Assembly: GCA_037444005.1 (NCBI GenBank)
Contig: JBBING010000005.1
Coordinates: 1-64,000, forward strand
Origin: DATLZC01 sp037444005
GTDB taxonomy: Bacteria > Chloroflexota > Dehalococcoidia > DSTF01 > JACRBR01
DNA length: 64,000 nucleotides
Direction of reading: 5' to 3'
The notes beneath the pieces were generated by a model. That model was given only the letters and a program-made list of their open reading frames with translations. It had not been told where the DNA came from and did no database searches. Both the position numbers and the translations under genes were made by a program. Positions 43,587 through 52,608 of this stretch are shown here, piece after piece. Numbering within the stretch: position 1 is the stretch's first letter; each line of letters starts with the position of its first letter.

Positions 43587-44453
43587 TCAGGCGCGCGCCT
43601 TCTCCGGGGCGCGGACCGCTCCCGCCGGCGCCGCCGCGCCCGCCACCCAGTCGCGGGGCGCCATCCGGGCGAAGAGCGCGGCCGTGACGAGGCCCAGAAA
43701 GATGACGCCCAGCGACACGACCTGCGGCCACGTGAACGGCCCGATGCTCAGGCTGTCCTCGCGCAGATAGCTCACGAGGAACCGCATGACGCCGTAGGCC
43801 AGGAGGAAGAAGGAGAAGACCTGGCCGTCGCGGGGCAGGATGCGGCGGTTCCACAGGACGTACATGCAGCCCAGAATCACCAGGTCGCCCAGCATCTCGT
43901 ACGCCACGGCGGGATGCTGCGGCGGGAGCATGAAACTGGGACTGTTGATGTGCGTGTACTTCACCGCCCACGGGAGGCTGCTCTCGGAGGCGAAGTGCTC
44001 GCCGTTGATGATGTCGCCGATGCGGCCGATGGCCATCCCGAGGATCAGCCCCATCGAACCGATGTCCAGGCCGCGCCGGATGGGGAACCGGCGGATCCAG
44101 CCGTAGATCAGCCCGCCGAGGATGCCCCCGATGACGGCGCCGTAGATGGAGATGCCGCCCTCGTTGACCGCGAAGATGCTCCAGAGGTCGTGGGCGAACT
44201 CCTCGTCCCAGCGCTCCATGACATACAGCGCTCGCGCGCCGATGATAGCCGAGGGCACGCCGATGAGGGCGATGGTGTACGCCTCGTCGTCGTTGAGGTA
44301 GTTCACCTTGCGCGCGGCCAGCACGGCGAAGTAGACGCCCACAGCGATGCCGACGGCCGTGAAGACGCCGTGCCAGGTGAGCAGCAGGCCCCCGAACTTC
44401 GCGATCTCAGGGTCGATGCCGATGGTGATGGTTAGCAGCCTCAGCGCGTCCAC
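43587..44453 (-). CDS. lgt: Prolipoprotein diacylglyceryl transferase
   Basis: The 288-residue membrane enzyme adds diacylglycerol to the lipobox Cys of prolipoproteins. The signature region reads GMAIGRIGDIINGEHF, with Asp where Asn is usual in the GRIGNF pattern, and HPAVAYEML provides the later conserved segment. Seven membrane helices are expected. It serves the lipoproteins seen here (14205, 35363, 46749). Confidence 0.94.
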   Translation of the reverse strand: MDALRLLTITIGIDPEIAKFGGLLLTWHGVFTAVGIAVGVYFAVLAARKVNYLNDDEAYTIALIGVPSAIIGARALYVMERWDEEFAHDLWSIFAVNEGGISIYGAVIGGILGGLIYGWIRRFPIRRGLDIGSMGLILGMAIGRIGDIINGEHFASESSLPWAVKYTHINSPSFMLPPQHPAVAYEMLGDLVILGCMYVLWNRRILPRDGQVFSFFLLAYGVMRFLVSYLREDSLSIGPFTWPQVVSLGVIFLGLVTAALFARMAPRDWVAGAAAPAGAVRAPEKARA

Positions 44454-44456
44454 GGT

Positions 44457-46100
44457 TCAGTACCTCTCTCCCCGGTCGTCGTCCGGCGGGGCGACGCCCA
44501 GCCGGCGCGCCAGCCGACGCATCTCGTCCTCGAAGCCGCCGCTCTTTTCGGCTAGCGACGCGATTCTAATGTCTTCCGCCGTTGCGCGCACCCAGAGCCG
44601 GCGCCTCGGGACGTAGAACGTGATGAGCAAGCCCGCGAGCAGCAGGCCCGTGGCGACCCAGATCAGCGTATCGCCGCGATCGCGCCGAACGGAAATGCCC
44701 GCGAACTCGCGCGGCCCCTCGAAGACGTACTCGCGTCCGTTCACCACGACGGGGCGGTCCGGGAAGAGGTACAGCGCGTCGTTCCCGGTGGCGCCGAGCA
44801 CCGTGAGGAACGGCGTCCCGTCGCGGTCGCGCGCCAGCTCGACGACGGCGCCGCCTTCGCTTCCCGGCACGCCCTGGGCGATGGTCGAGGGCAACCCTTC
44901 GACGCCGGTGAACTCGAACCGGAGCCCTCCGGCCTCGAACGCTTCGCCCTGAGGCACGATGCCGCGAACGGCCGGGTCGTCCGTCGCGAATACGACGAGC
45001 TGCCAGACGCCGCCGGGGGCCGCCTGAATCCCGAGCCAGAACGAACGGCCGTCGGGCAGCGTCACAACGGTGCCGCTCGCGGTGTCGATGAAGTCGGAGG
45101 GCACGACGGTGTCGTCGAGCAGGATGGCTCCGGCGGTGTCGGTTACGCGGACCACGGGGGCCACGACGGTGTCCTGCAGGGGCAGCGTCTCGCGGTACAG
45201 CGCGCGGCCCGTCGCCGCGTCCCGCACGCGGAGCGCCGCACCGTTACCGTCGTAGGCGGCCTGGTGGAACCGGTAGCCGCCGTACGTCACGGGGTCGTTC
45301 ACCGTGGCCGTGCCGCGAGCGACCTCGCGGCCGTTCTCGTAGATCACGAGGTCGGTCCGAAAGTCGAGCGGCCTTCCGCGGTCATCGAAAGCGGCGGAGG
45401 CGTCGACGACCTCGACCTGCAACTGGCGGGCGTGCTTCACCGGGAAGACGGGTTCGACCGCGCCTTCGGCGATGAACAGGTTCTCCTCGAACCCGGTGAG
45501 CCGCGAGACGAGGCCGCCCGCCAGGAAGAGGATCAGCGCCAGGTGGCTCACGAACGTCCCGAGTTGCGCCCAGGCAAACCGGTCGGCGAACAGGTACACC
45601 GCGCCGCCCTCCCGTTCTTCGACCACGCGGTAGCGCGCGCGGCGCAGCTCCGTGGCCAGCCGCTCGACGCCGACGCTCGCGGGGAACGTCTGGCGGTTCT
45701 TCGAGCGGTCGAAGAAGGCGTCGGGGACCCGGCGGGGCGGCCGCGTTACGTTGCGCCACGTGGGAAGGAAGCGGTTGAAGGTGCAGACCGTGACGGCGAC
45801 GACCAAGAGCGCCAGTCCGGCGAGGAACCACGGCGCGTCGAAGACGTTGAACAGCTCGAGGTCGTACATGGTGTCCGTCAGCGGGCCGAACGTGTCCCGC
45901 TGCGCCTCGAGCCACGCTCGCACGGCGGCCGGGTTGTCTCGCATCTGCGGCGGGATCTGGGGGATGACCACGCCCGCCAGGCCGGCGAGGGCGAGGAAGG
46001 CGATGAGGCCGATGGCGAACCGCACGGACGTCAGCAGCCGCCACACGGCGAGGAAGGGGTCGAAGCCCGCGGCGAGCCTAGCCGCCTGCGCCCGCGCCAT
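44457..46100 (-). CDS. resB: ResB-family protein, second paralogue
   Basis: The 547-residue protein has the ResB pattern of three N-terminal membrane helices (VWRLLTSVRFAIGLIAFLAL first), a FGPLTDTMYDLELFNVFDAPWF segment, an outer domain with RFHQAAYDG, and a final helix near residue 495. It is longer than the ResB at 27496 and has no ccsA partner nearby; the ccsA at 26640 may serve both. It lies 3 nt before lgt and overlaps tlpA upstream. Confidence 0.92.
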   Translation of the reverse strand: MARAQAARLAAGFDPFLAVWRLLTSVRFAIGLIAFLALAGLAGVVIPQIPPQMRDNPAAVRAWLEAQRDTFGPLTDTMYDLELFNVFDAPWFLAGLALLVVAVTVCTFNRFLPTWRNVTRPPRRVPDAFFDRSKNRQTFPASVGVERLATELRRARYRVVEEREGGAVYLFADRFAWAQLGTFVSHLALILFLAGGLVSRLTGFEENLFIAEGAVEPVFPVKHARQLQVEVVDASAAFDDRGRPLDFRTDLVIYENGREVARGTATVNDPVTYGGYRFHQAAYDGNGAALRVRDAATGRALYRETLPLQDTVVAPVVRVTDTAGAILLDDTVVPSDFIDTASGTVVTLPDGRSFWLGIQAAPGGVWQLVVFATDDPAVRGIVPQGEAFEAGGLRFEFTGVEGLPSTIAQGVPGSEGGAVVELARDRDGTPFLTVLGATGNDALYLFPDRPVVVNGREYVFEGPREFAGISVRRDRGDTLIWVATGLLLAGLLITFYVPRRRLWVRATAEDIRIASLAEKSGGFEDEMRRLARRLGVAPPDDDRGERY

Positions 46101-46752
46101 CGCGCTCCTCGAGAATCAGGTCGATGCGCTCCTGCAGGAGCTCCTCAGTGAGGGTGCCGTTGTAAATGTCGCGCACGACCCCGGTCCGGTCGATGAAGTA
46201 GGTCGATGGGATGCCGCCGAACTGGCCCCCGATCTTCCACACGTCTGCGACCTCGCCGGTGCGGTCGATGACGAGCGGGTAGGTGATTCCGAACTCCTCG
46301 GCGAACTCACGGACCTGGTCGTCGCTCTCCTGCAGGTCGACGCCGAGGACGACGAGGCCACGGTCACGGTAGCGCTCGTAGGCGTCGATGAGCTCGGGAA
46401 TCTCGCGGCGGCAGGGCGGGCACCACGTCGCCCAGAAGTTGACGACGACGGCCTTGCCGTGGAGGTCGCTCAAGCGCACCTCGCCGCTCGGGCCGTCCAG
46501 GAGGAAATCGGGAGGGACGCGGCCCTTCTCGGCGTGCGGCGGCTGTCCCGTCGGATTGCGCTCGGCGGGCAGCTCGACGATGCCGTAGACGCCGTTGTCG
46601 CGCCCGCCGCCGGAATCCAGGTTCTGCCACCACCAGAGCCCCAGCACGATGGCGGCGAGCAGCGTCAGCGGAATCGCGAGGCTCGTGAGCAGCCCCGACC
46701 ACTCGCGGCGCCGCTGCGGGCGCTCTTCGACCAGCTCCTCGTCTTCGCTCAT
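46078..46752 (-). CDS. TlpA/ResA-type thioredoxin, second paralogue
   Basis: The 224-residue protein has a cytoplasmic acidic N-terminus, an anchor helix (about 22-44), and a TlpA thioredoxin domain with FWATWCPPCRRE and GIPSTYFID (cis-Pro). It likely reduces outer thiols such as apocytochromes. It overlaps the upstream M23 gene (ATGA) and the downstream resB (23 bp). Confidence 0.92.
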   Translation of the reverse strand: MSEDEELVEERPQRRREWSGLLTSLAIPLTLLAAIVLGLWWWQNLDSGGGRDNGVYGIVELPAERNPTGQPPHAEKGRVPPDFLLDGPSGEVRLSDLHGKAVVVNFWATWCPPCRREIPELIDAYERYRDRGLVVLGVDLQESDDQVREFAEEFGITYPLVIDRTGEVADVWKIGGQFGGIPSTYFIDRTGVVRDIYNGTLTEELLQERIDLILEERDGAGAGG

Positions 46753-47540
46753 CGTGTGAACGCCTGCTGGTACAGCACCCGCACCTGGTCCGGCGGCAGG
46801 CCTTCGCCGAGGAAGCCGTCGCCCACGCGGATTTCGAAGTGCAGGTGATACTCCGTTCCGGGCGCCGTCAGCGACTCTGGAGTGCCGGATTCGCCCACGT
46901 AGCCGATGACCTCTCCCTGGAGCACGCGCACGCCTGCGACGACGCCATCGGCGACGCCGCTCAGATGCGCATACCGCGTGACGATGCCGTTGTCGTGGCG
47001 GATCCAGACCTGCCGTCCCCGGAAGGCGTCCAGGACGTCGGGATCGTTGGCGCCGCCGTTCGCGACTCGCTGATTCAGGGCGTCGAGCTCCTCCCACGTC
47101 AGGTCGCGATAGTCGACGTCCGCGCGGATGACGACGCCGTCGGCCACGGCCAGCACTGGCGTGCCCTTCGTGATGGGGACGCAGTTGTCGACGCCGTAGA
47201 AATCGACCCCTTCGTGCACTCCCGCGCGGTAGTCGCGCGCCGCGTTGGGCATGAGCGCATCGCTCGACGGCAGGCACGCGCCCTCGATGGGGAAGATGAA
47301 GCCGTAGGTCCGCGGGTCGACGGACGCGGGATCCGGCGTCGGCGTCGCCGATGCGGCCGAGCCCGACAGCGTGGCCACCGGCGACGAGCCCCCGGCGGGC
47401 GCCGGTGTGGCGCTCGCGGAGCGGGTGACGATGAGAATGTCGTCGTTGCCCTGAGCGCCGCCCGAGGAACAGGCGGACGCAAGGCTCACGGCGACGAACA
47501 GAACCGCGAGCGGGAGAAACCGACAGCGAGCCGCGCGCAT
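46749..47540 (-). CDS. M23-family peptidase lipoprotein
   Basis: The 263-residue protein has a signal peptide with lipobox ending at Cys24 (SLASAC), a Ser/Thr/Pro linker, and an M23 (LytM-like) domain with HEGVDF and EYHLHFEIR zinc ligands. It may cut or bind peptidoglycan. A PTKG-like ITKGTPVLAVADGVV core is typical of the family. -10 AGCATA (reverse complement TATGCT) lies at 47552-47557, so the leader is very short. First gene of the operon. Confidence 0.9.
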   Translation of the reverse strand: MRAARCRFLPLAVLFVAVSLASACSSGGAQGNDDILIVTRSASATPAPAGGSSPVATLSGSAASATPTPDPASVDPRTYGFIFPIEGACLPSSDALMPNAARDYRAGVHEGVDFYGVDNCVPITKGTPVLAVADGVVIRADVDYRDLTWEELDALNQRVANGGANDPDVLDAFRGRQVWIRHDNGIVTRYAHLSGVADGVVAGVRVLQGEVIGYVGESGTPESLTAPGTEYHLHFEIRVGDGFLGEGLPPDQVRVLYQQAFTR

Positions 47541-47579
47541 CGAATCAGGTCAGCATAACACGGCGCGCGCGCCGGCCCC

Positions 47580-47665
47580 AGCCGCTGAGGGGCGCGTCCG
47601 GGACGCGCTCCACCGAAAGACGCCGCGGCGGCGCCTTCACGACACACGAAGGCGGCGGCTCCGCG
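47580..47665. repeat. 86-bp direct repeat, copy 1
   Basis: Matches 48606-48691 at 83 of 86 positions. It includes the near-palindrome GCGCGTCCGGGACGCGC and further GC hairpins. It lies in the gap between the M23 gene and the TadG-like remnant. Confidence 0.9.
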
Positions 47666-47697
47666 GCGCCGCCCCTATCGTTGCGCTCGGAGGCCGA

Positions 47698-48738
47698 TCA
47701 CTCGGCGAGGAACCAGGCTGACAGGCTGGCCTGGGGGTCGTACTCGCCCATGAAGCCGTCGTAGTCGGACCAGACTGCGTCCACGATGGTCCCGCGAACC
47801 TCCCAGTGGCCTCTGCCGTTGCATCGATTCGAAGGGTCGCCCACGCACTCGTAGCCTTCCAGGTACATGAGCGCCCAGCCGAGGATCGTCGATTCTTGCG
47901 GGTGGTCGATCTGGTCGACGATGGGGATCACGATGAGCCGTGGGGAGTTCTTACAGGCGATCCTCACCAGGTAGCGCGGGGACGCTCCCGCGCCTCGATC
48001 GATGAGGACCTCACCGAACTCATCGACGTCGTCCCCGTCGGTGTCGCACGACTGGCCTCCGTTCGAGCTCGGCCCGCGAGCGAGCCGGGCGTCGATCCCC
48101 TGATCGGTGGGCCCCGTCTTGTTTCCGGCGAGCGCATCGATCTCGTCGCCGATCTCGTACACCGTGTTCACCTGGCCGTCGATGATGTTCTCGCGGTACT
48201 CGTTGGACCCCCCTCCCTGGCCGTCCGCATCGAGCGCGCCGTAGTCGCCGGTCTGGCCCTGGCCGGCGCCCAGCTTGAGCTCGCAGGATGAGCCGTACTT
48301 CGGTGTCGGCGGGCTCCCGGGGTTCAAGCAGTCGCTGTTGTCCTCCGTGAGGCCCCAGGGCACAAAGTGCGAACTGGCGTCGAGGCTGCCGATGCCCGCG
48401 ACCGCGCGCGCCCGCACCGTGTACGAGCCCGCAGTGGTCGCGCGAACGAGCAGGGCTTCGGGCTGGGCCTCGACGATCACTTCCACGAAGTCGCTGTCGC
48501 CCTCGTGGGCGCCGTCCTCGGGCGGGCGGTTCACCTCGATGTCCGCGATCCGATAGCCGTTCTCTTCGACGTACCACGTGGCGGTGTCGATGGCCTGGGC
48601 CGTCGAGCCGCAGAGGGGCGCGTCCGGGACGCGCTCCACCGAAAGACGCCGCGGCGGCGCCTTCACGACGCACGAAGGCGACGGCTCCGCGCCGCCGCGC
48701 GAGGGGTCGAAGGCCGGGGCCTCATGAGCACGGGCCAA
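47698..48738 (-). pseudogene. TadG-like pilus protein with disrupted 5' end
   Basis: From about 48605 the frame encodes AQAIDTATWYVEENGY, then a variable region and SYTVRARAVAGIGS, the layout found in TadG-type proteins after their AADAAALAGA segment. The expected N-terminal membrane helix and that segment are missing. In their place the frame runs through copy 2 of the 86-bp repeat up to a weak TTG in the end of the tadE gene. So the 5' part was probably lost or replaced. The C-terminal 240 residues look intact, including calcium-like DTDGDDVDE. It is the last gene of the Tad block. Confidence 0.65.
48606..48691. repeat. 86-bp direct repeat, copy 2
   Basis: Same orientation as copy 1, 1,026 bp away, with mismatches at 48612, 48670 and 48681. 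It occupies the 5' end of the TadG-like remnant. Confidence 0.9.
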
Positions 48739-49210
48739 ATGGCTCGTTCACGAGACGCTCTCGCGTTTTCAAGTGGAGAGGACCGAGGATGGAATCGACC
48801 AAGGGAGTCGCCGCCTTGAAGTCGTACTCCACTTGCACCTCGATGGCGTCACATTGTTCGCCCGGGTCGTTCTCGGTCGGGGGGTCCGCATACGCAGGAT
48901 AGTCCCAGCTTCGAACCCGCACGACGACGTTGGAGCTCGCGTTGGCGAGCGCGAGCGTGCGCTGCTTGGCCACATACAGAATGCATTGGTATCGGTCGTC
49001 AGAAGCGATGGCGCAGTCCGATCGCCCCGTGACGCCGTAGCGAGCGCCCTCCCGGGCGGCTCCCTGTAAGGTTACCCAGGCGTTGTACAGCCGCGCCATG
49101 TCGATGATGCCGAAGATCAGGAGAAAGAACACCGGCGCGACCATGGCGAATTCGACCAGCGTCTGGCCTCTTTCGCGGCTGCAGCGTGGGCTTCGAGTGA
49201 GTCTGTGCAT
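48722..49210 (-). CDS. TadE-type minor pilin / pilus assembly protein
   Basis: The 162-residue protein starts with a basic leader and ERGQTLVEFAMVAPVFFLLI, the TadE prepilin-like helix with Glu at +5, then IDMARLYNAWVTLQGAAREGARYG. The outer domain has conserved Cys. It lies 8 nt after the TadG/vWA gene. Confidence 0.87.
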   Translation of the reverse strand: MHRLTRSPRCSRERGQTLVEFAMVAPVFFLLIFGIIDMARLYNAWVTLQGAAREGARYGVTGRSDCAIASDDRYQCILYVAKQRTLALANASSNVVVRVRSWDYPAYADPPTENDPGEQCDAIEVQVEYDFKAATPLVDSILGPLHLKTRERLVNEPFGPCS

Positions 49211-49218
49211 GCTTTACC

Positions 49219-50439
49219 CTACTCGATGAGCCTGAACGCGATCGCTTGAGCGACGTCGCCGAAGACCTCAGGCAGGTCAGAGGCGGTGGCTACCTCAAAG
49301 TAGTGGTCGTTCGTCCCGTCCGTCGACGAGGCGATGCACTTCAGTAGCCGACGGTCGGCCGTGTTGTCGTGATCCGAATTGCCGATGCCGTTACAGTACC
49401 CGGGTTGCGAGGGGTTAGCATTGTCCGGGTTGCCGCACACGCCAAACGCCACCACATAGATTTCCACCCCCTGTGCCTTCAGGGAGTCGGCGAGAGCCTT
49501 GGTCTTGACGTCGAGCTCTCGCTCGCGTGTCTGGGCGGAGCGGCAGTTCGAGTCGACGTAGCTGTCTGAATTCCAAGGGCTCGTGCTCGGCCGACACTCG
49601 GCCGGTGGCGCCCCCTGACCGTACGAGGTCGAATTGTACGTGTTGTCGCCGTCGGAGAGGATCACGAGGAACTTGGCGACGTTCGAACTCGACTGCGCTC
49701 CTGGCCCGAACAAGATGTCCCGTCCCTGCTTCAAGGCCAAGCACACGTTGGTACCCGTTCCTCCGAGGGCGCGAACGTTCGCGATGTTGCTCTGGAGGTA
49801 ACTGGCGTTGGACGACAGATTCAGAACGTTCGACCCAGGGACACACGCGCTGTACGAACGTGGCGGATTGTAGCATCCGCGGAAGGGCGCAAAGCCGACC
49901 TTCGTCAGGTAGTTGGTTCCGCCCAAAAGGGTTTGTACAAAGAGCGAGGCGGCGTCACGAGCCTCCTTGATCGGGCAGCCGGAGTTGTTCTGGTTGCTGT
50001 TGCATGGGGAAGCCCCCATGCTTCCCGTTGCGTCGATCATCAGAGCGGTGTCAACCGGGATGAGGCCGAACCCGGCGGCTGCCTCGGCCTCGACGTCCAC
50101 CGCGCCGAACCCGAACAGCTTCATGAAGAGCATGTCGACGGAGACGGTGCCGCGGACGCGGAACTGCGAGTCCTGGTCGGGAGGCGGGAAGCTGATGGTG
50201 GCGTTGGGCATGTTCTCGGCCATGTACTGTGTTGCCCGAGCCTGCGCGGTGGGGATGGATGGCAGGTCCAGCACGCCCGCCAATGCAGCGGCGTCGAGCG
50301 CCCGGCTGAGCTGAGCGCGAGTGATGTATACACGGCCCAGGTCGAGGGCCAGGCCCAGCAATCCCACCAACACCACCACGAGGATCGCCATGATGGGGAG
50401 AATCTGACCCCGCTCCCGGTGTCGCGTTGGCGGAAACAT
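49219..50439 (-). CDS. TadG-type protein with von Willebrand A domain
   Basis: The 406-residue protein has the TadG N-terminus (RERGQILPIMAILVVVLVGL helix, then LDLGRVYITRAQLSRALDAAALAG), a spacer, and a vWA domain with the metal site DATGSMG, LALKQGRDI and LVILSDGDN. GGGAGGAA precedes the ATG. It probably acts in surface attachment or pilus assembly. Confidence 0.9.
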   Translation of the reverse strand: MFPPTRHRERGQILPIMAILVVVLVGLLGLALDLGRVYITRAQLSRALDAAALAGVLDLPSIPTAQARATQYMAENMPNATISFPPPDQDSQFRVRGTVSVDMLFMKLFGFGAVDVEAEAAAGFGLIPVDTALMIDATGSMGASPCNSNQNNSGCPIKEARDAASLFVQTLLGGTNYLTKVGFAPFRGCYNPPRSYSACVPGSNVLNLSSNASYLQSNIANVRALGGTGTNVCLALKQGRDILFGPGAQSSSNVAKFLVILSDGDNTYNSTSYGQGAPPAECRPSTSPWNSDSYVDSNCRSAQTRERELDVKTKALADSLKAQGVEIYVVAFGVCGNPDNANPSQPGYCNGIGNSDHDNTADRRLLKCIASSTDGTNDHYFEVATASDLPEVFGDVAQAIAFRLIE

Positions 50440-50472
50440 GCTGTTCCTCCCTCCGAGAATCGCAGCTCACGT

Positions 50473-50913
50473 TCAATAGGGCTGCGGCGGAAAGATTCGC
50501 ATCGTGGTCTTGCTGCACATCCTGAACGAGTCCGGCAATATCAAGGGAATCCCGAGCAGCAACGATCGGTCGTTGCACACTTCGACCGTGATGCTGTCCT
50601 CGCCTCCCAGCGACCACCGAACGACATTGACGTCGTCAGTCGGGTCCACGGGGTCGCGCAGCCGTGCCGTTTCGGTGACCACGAGGTTCCGAATTTGGTC
50701 GTCAGTGGCGAGCCCTTTGGAGCCCAGTCGTGCGCCATCCCGGGCCGCGTTCACCAGTGTGAGATACGTGTTCATCGACCCGGCCACTTCGACGATGCCG
50801 ACCACGACGAGGAGAAGGACGGGCAGCAGAAAGCCCAGCTCGGCTGTGCTCTGCCCCCTCTCCGGGCCGCGACTGCGCCCGCTATGTCGTGAGCCGGCTG
50901 TCGATGCATTCAA
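50473..50913 (-). CDS. TadE/TadF-type minor pilin
   Basis: The 146-residue protein has PERGQSTAELGFLLPVLLLVVV, a prepilin-like N-terminus, and TYLTLVNAARDGARLGSKG, matching TadE. It begins the three-gene pilin block. GGGGAG precedes the ATG. No tadA, tadB, tadC or rcpA is in the window. Confidence 0.85.
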   Translation of the reverse strand: MNASTAGSRHSGRSRGPERGQSTAELGFLLPVLLLVVVGIVEVAGSMNTYLTLVNAARDGARLGSKGLATDDQIRNLVVTETARLRDPVDPTDDVNVVRWSLGGEDSITVEVCNDRSLLLGIPLILPDSFRMCSKTTMRIFPPQPY

Positions 50914-51372
50914 CGGCGATTCTCCCCGAAGCTTGTCCTGCTTTCATGCCGCTGGATTCGATGGCTGACTGGGCGAAGCGTCTCTCGACCTTCCCCATCC
51001 ACTTCAGAATCGGATCGAGGGCTTGGAATCTGTAACCGGTCATTAACGGGTCACGCGTACCCCGCACTCCTTAGCTGCCGCGCAGGCTCCGGAAGATGGC
51101 ATCGCCTGGGAGGTCCGCAAGACGTCGGCCCGCAAACTGTCACTTGCCGTCCGACGGCTGGAATCACTGCGTCAAGGAAGGTTCGGCCACAGTGGGCGAG
51201 TCTGATGCGGGCTGCGGTGAAGGTCCGGTGATGAGCCAGCGCGCTCCGGCGCACGTTACGTCGAGAAAATCGGCCCAACATGTAGTGCTGGAACGGTTGA
51301 CATGCCCCATATCTTGTGCTAGCTTTTGGCCCGCGGCGTCGTCGCGTGGCCGCCGCGCGGAGGAAGAGAGAG
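50914..51372. other. Gene-poor interval between Tad block and nrdR
   Basis: About 460 bp with lower GC and no credible gene. Small open frames exist but lack family resemblance and start signals. It must hold the Tad-block promoter; it contains the nrdR promoter at 51297-51325. Confidence 0.55.
51297..51325 (+). promoter_or_regulatory. nrdR promoter with NrdR-box-like spacer
   Basis: TTGACA, a 17-nt spacer and TAGCTT. The spacer (51304-51319) reads GCCCCATATCTTGTGC, which matches an NrdR-box pattern ACACAATATATTGTGT at 11 of 16 positions, suggesting autoregulation. Confidence 0.45.
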
Positions 51373-51990
51373 ATGCGCTGCCCCTACTGCGGCCATCCGG
51401 AATCGAGGGTGACGGACTCTCGCGAGGCGGAGGACGGCATCCGGCGCCGCCGCGAGTGTCTGTCGTGCGGCCAGCGGTTCACCACGTTCGAGCGGCTGCT
51501 CGTCTCCACGCTGTATGTGGTCAAGCGCGACGGGCGCCGCGAGCCCTTCGACCGGACGAAGCTGCTGACGGGGCTGCGGAAAGCGTGTGAAAAGCGCCCG
51601 CTGCCGACGGGCACGGTCGAAGCGGTCGCCGCCGATATCGAGAGCGCGCTCATGGCGCTGGGCGTGGCCGAGGTTCCGACCCGCGACATCGGCGAGCTCG
51701 TGATGGAGCGGCTGCGCGGGCTCGACCCCATCGCTTACATCCGGTTCGCGAGCGTGTACCGGCGCTTTCAGGACCTCGACGAGCTCCGCGACGAGGTCGA
51801 GCGGCTGTCCCGGCCGGCGCCGCGCGGGCCTTCACCCGACCAGCTTCCGCTGTTCAGCGCGGAGTCGGTGGGCGGGCTGCGCGCGCTGCCGCCCCGACGG
51901 CGCCGCGGCCGGCCGCAGCGTTCCGAAGGGGCGCCCATGGCCGCGCCACGGCGTGACGCCGATCACAGGAGAACTCACCGGTCGTCCTGA
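51373..51990 (+). CDS. nrdR: Transcriptional repressor NrdR with long C-terminal tail
   Basis: The 205-residue protein has the zinc ribbon CPYCGHPESRVTDSR, CLSCGQRF, then the ATP-cone (VVKRDGRREPFDRTKLLTGL) and RFASVYRRFQDLDE. NrdR senses ATP/dATP and represses RNR genes, here probably the nrdJ genes downstream. The tail after about residue 155 is Arg/Pro-rich and extends about 45 residues beyond usual length. Confidence 0.95.
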   Translation: MRCPYCGHPESRVTDSREAEDGIRRRRECLSCGQRFTTFERLLVSTLYVVKRDGRREPFDRTKLLTGLRKACEKRPLPTGTVEAVAADIESALMALGVAEVPTRDIGELVMERLRGLDPIAYIRFASVYRRFQDLDELRDEVERLSRPAPRGPSPDQLPLFSAESVGGLRALPPRRRRGRPQRSEGAPMAAPRRDADHRRTHRSS

Positions 51991-52020
51991 GGGACGGCCC
52001 GACGAAGGGAGAACGGACCG

Positions 52021-52314
52021 TTGCGGCTGCAAGGGCGTCTGCTGAATCAGGACGGCGAGCTGGTGGCGGAAGGGCTTCTCGAGCTCAACGCCGCCCGCAT
52101 GGAGATCACCATGTGGCCCGACCGGGAGCGGCATCTCCTGTCGCGCCAACGCGGTGAGCTCACGCTCGAACTGGACGACGGGCGGCGGCTGCGCCTCTCC
52201 GACCGTCACATGACGTTCCGGGTCGCCACGGGCTCCAATCCGTATCAGGTGATCTACCGGCTCCGCGTCCTCCAGGAGGAAGCGGCTCCGGCGCCGAGCG
52301 GAGGGGGCGGATGA
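52021..52314 (+). CDS. Small uncharacterised beta-rich protein
   Basis: A 97-residue protein with TTG start after AGGGAGAA. It begins RLQGRLLNQDGELVAEGLLEL and shows alternating short beta strands, with charged loops. No family recognised. It is 30 nt after nrdR and overlaps the next gene by 4 nt (ATGA), so it belongs to the nrdR-nrdJ transcript. Confidence 0.6.
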   Translation: MRLQGRLLNQDGELVAEGLLELNAARMEITMWPDRERHLLSRQRGELTLELDDGRRLRLSDRHMTFRVATGSNPYQVIYRLRVLQEEAAPAPSGGGG

Positions 52315-52595
52315 GCCTCGTCGAGCGGTTTCTGGACGTGGTGATCGCAGCGTACCGGGAGGAGCGCGACGCTGCCCCGCCTGCCACGCGGGAGGCGCTG
52401 GACGACCGCATCCGCTTCCTCACGGACTACCGGCTGTGGGGCGCGGACGCGGCGGCGTTCGAGCGGCTCATCGACGGCCTGCGCACCGGCGCGGACGCGG
52501 GCCGGCTGCTCGTCGAGTCGCCCGTGAGGTTCGGGCAGGACCTCGCCGCCCGATGGCAGGCGTTCGTCCGGGACGAGGCGCTCGCGCCGGCGTAG
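52311..52595 (+). CDS. Small uncharacterised helical protein
   Basis: A 94-residue protein with mostly predicted helix (FLDVVIAAYREERD, EALDDRIRFLTDYRLWG, FERLIDGLRTGADAG). Start overlaps previous stop as ATGA. No family recognised. Operon position next to nrdR is the only clue. Confidence 0.6.
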   Translation: MSLVERFLDVVIAAYREERDAAPPATREALDDRIRFLTDYRLWGADAAAFERLIDGLRTGADAGRLLVESPVRFGQDLAARWQAFVRDEALAPA

Positions 52596-52608
52596 GGCAG
52601 AGGGAGGC

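Noticed and set aside
50882..51067. 61-codon frame upstream of the Tad block
   Set aside because: Overlaps the TadE start, no ribosome site, no family resemblance.
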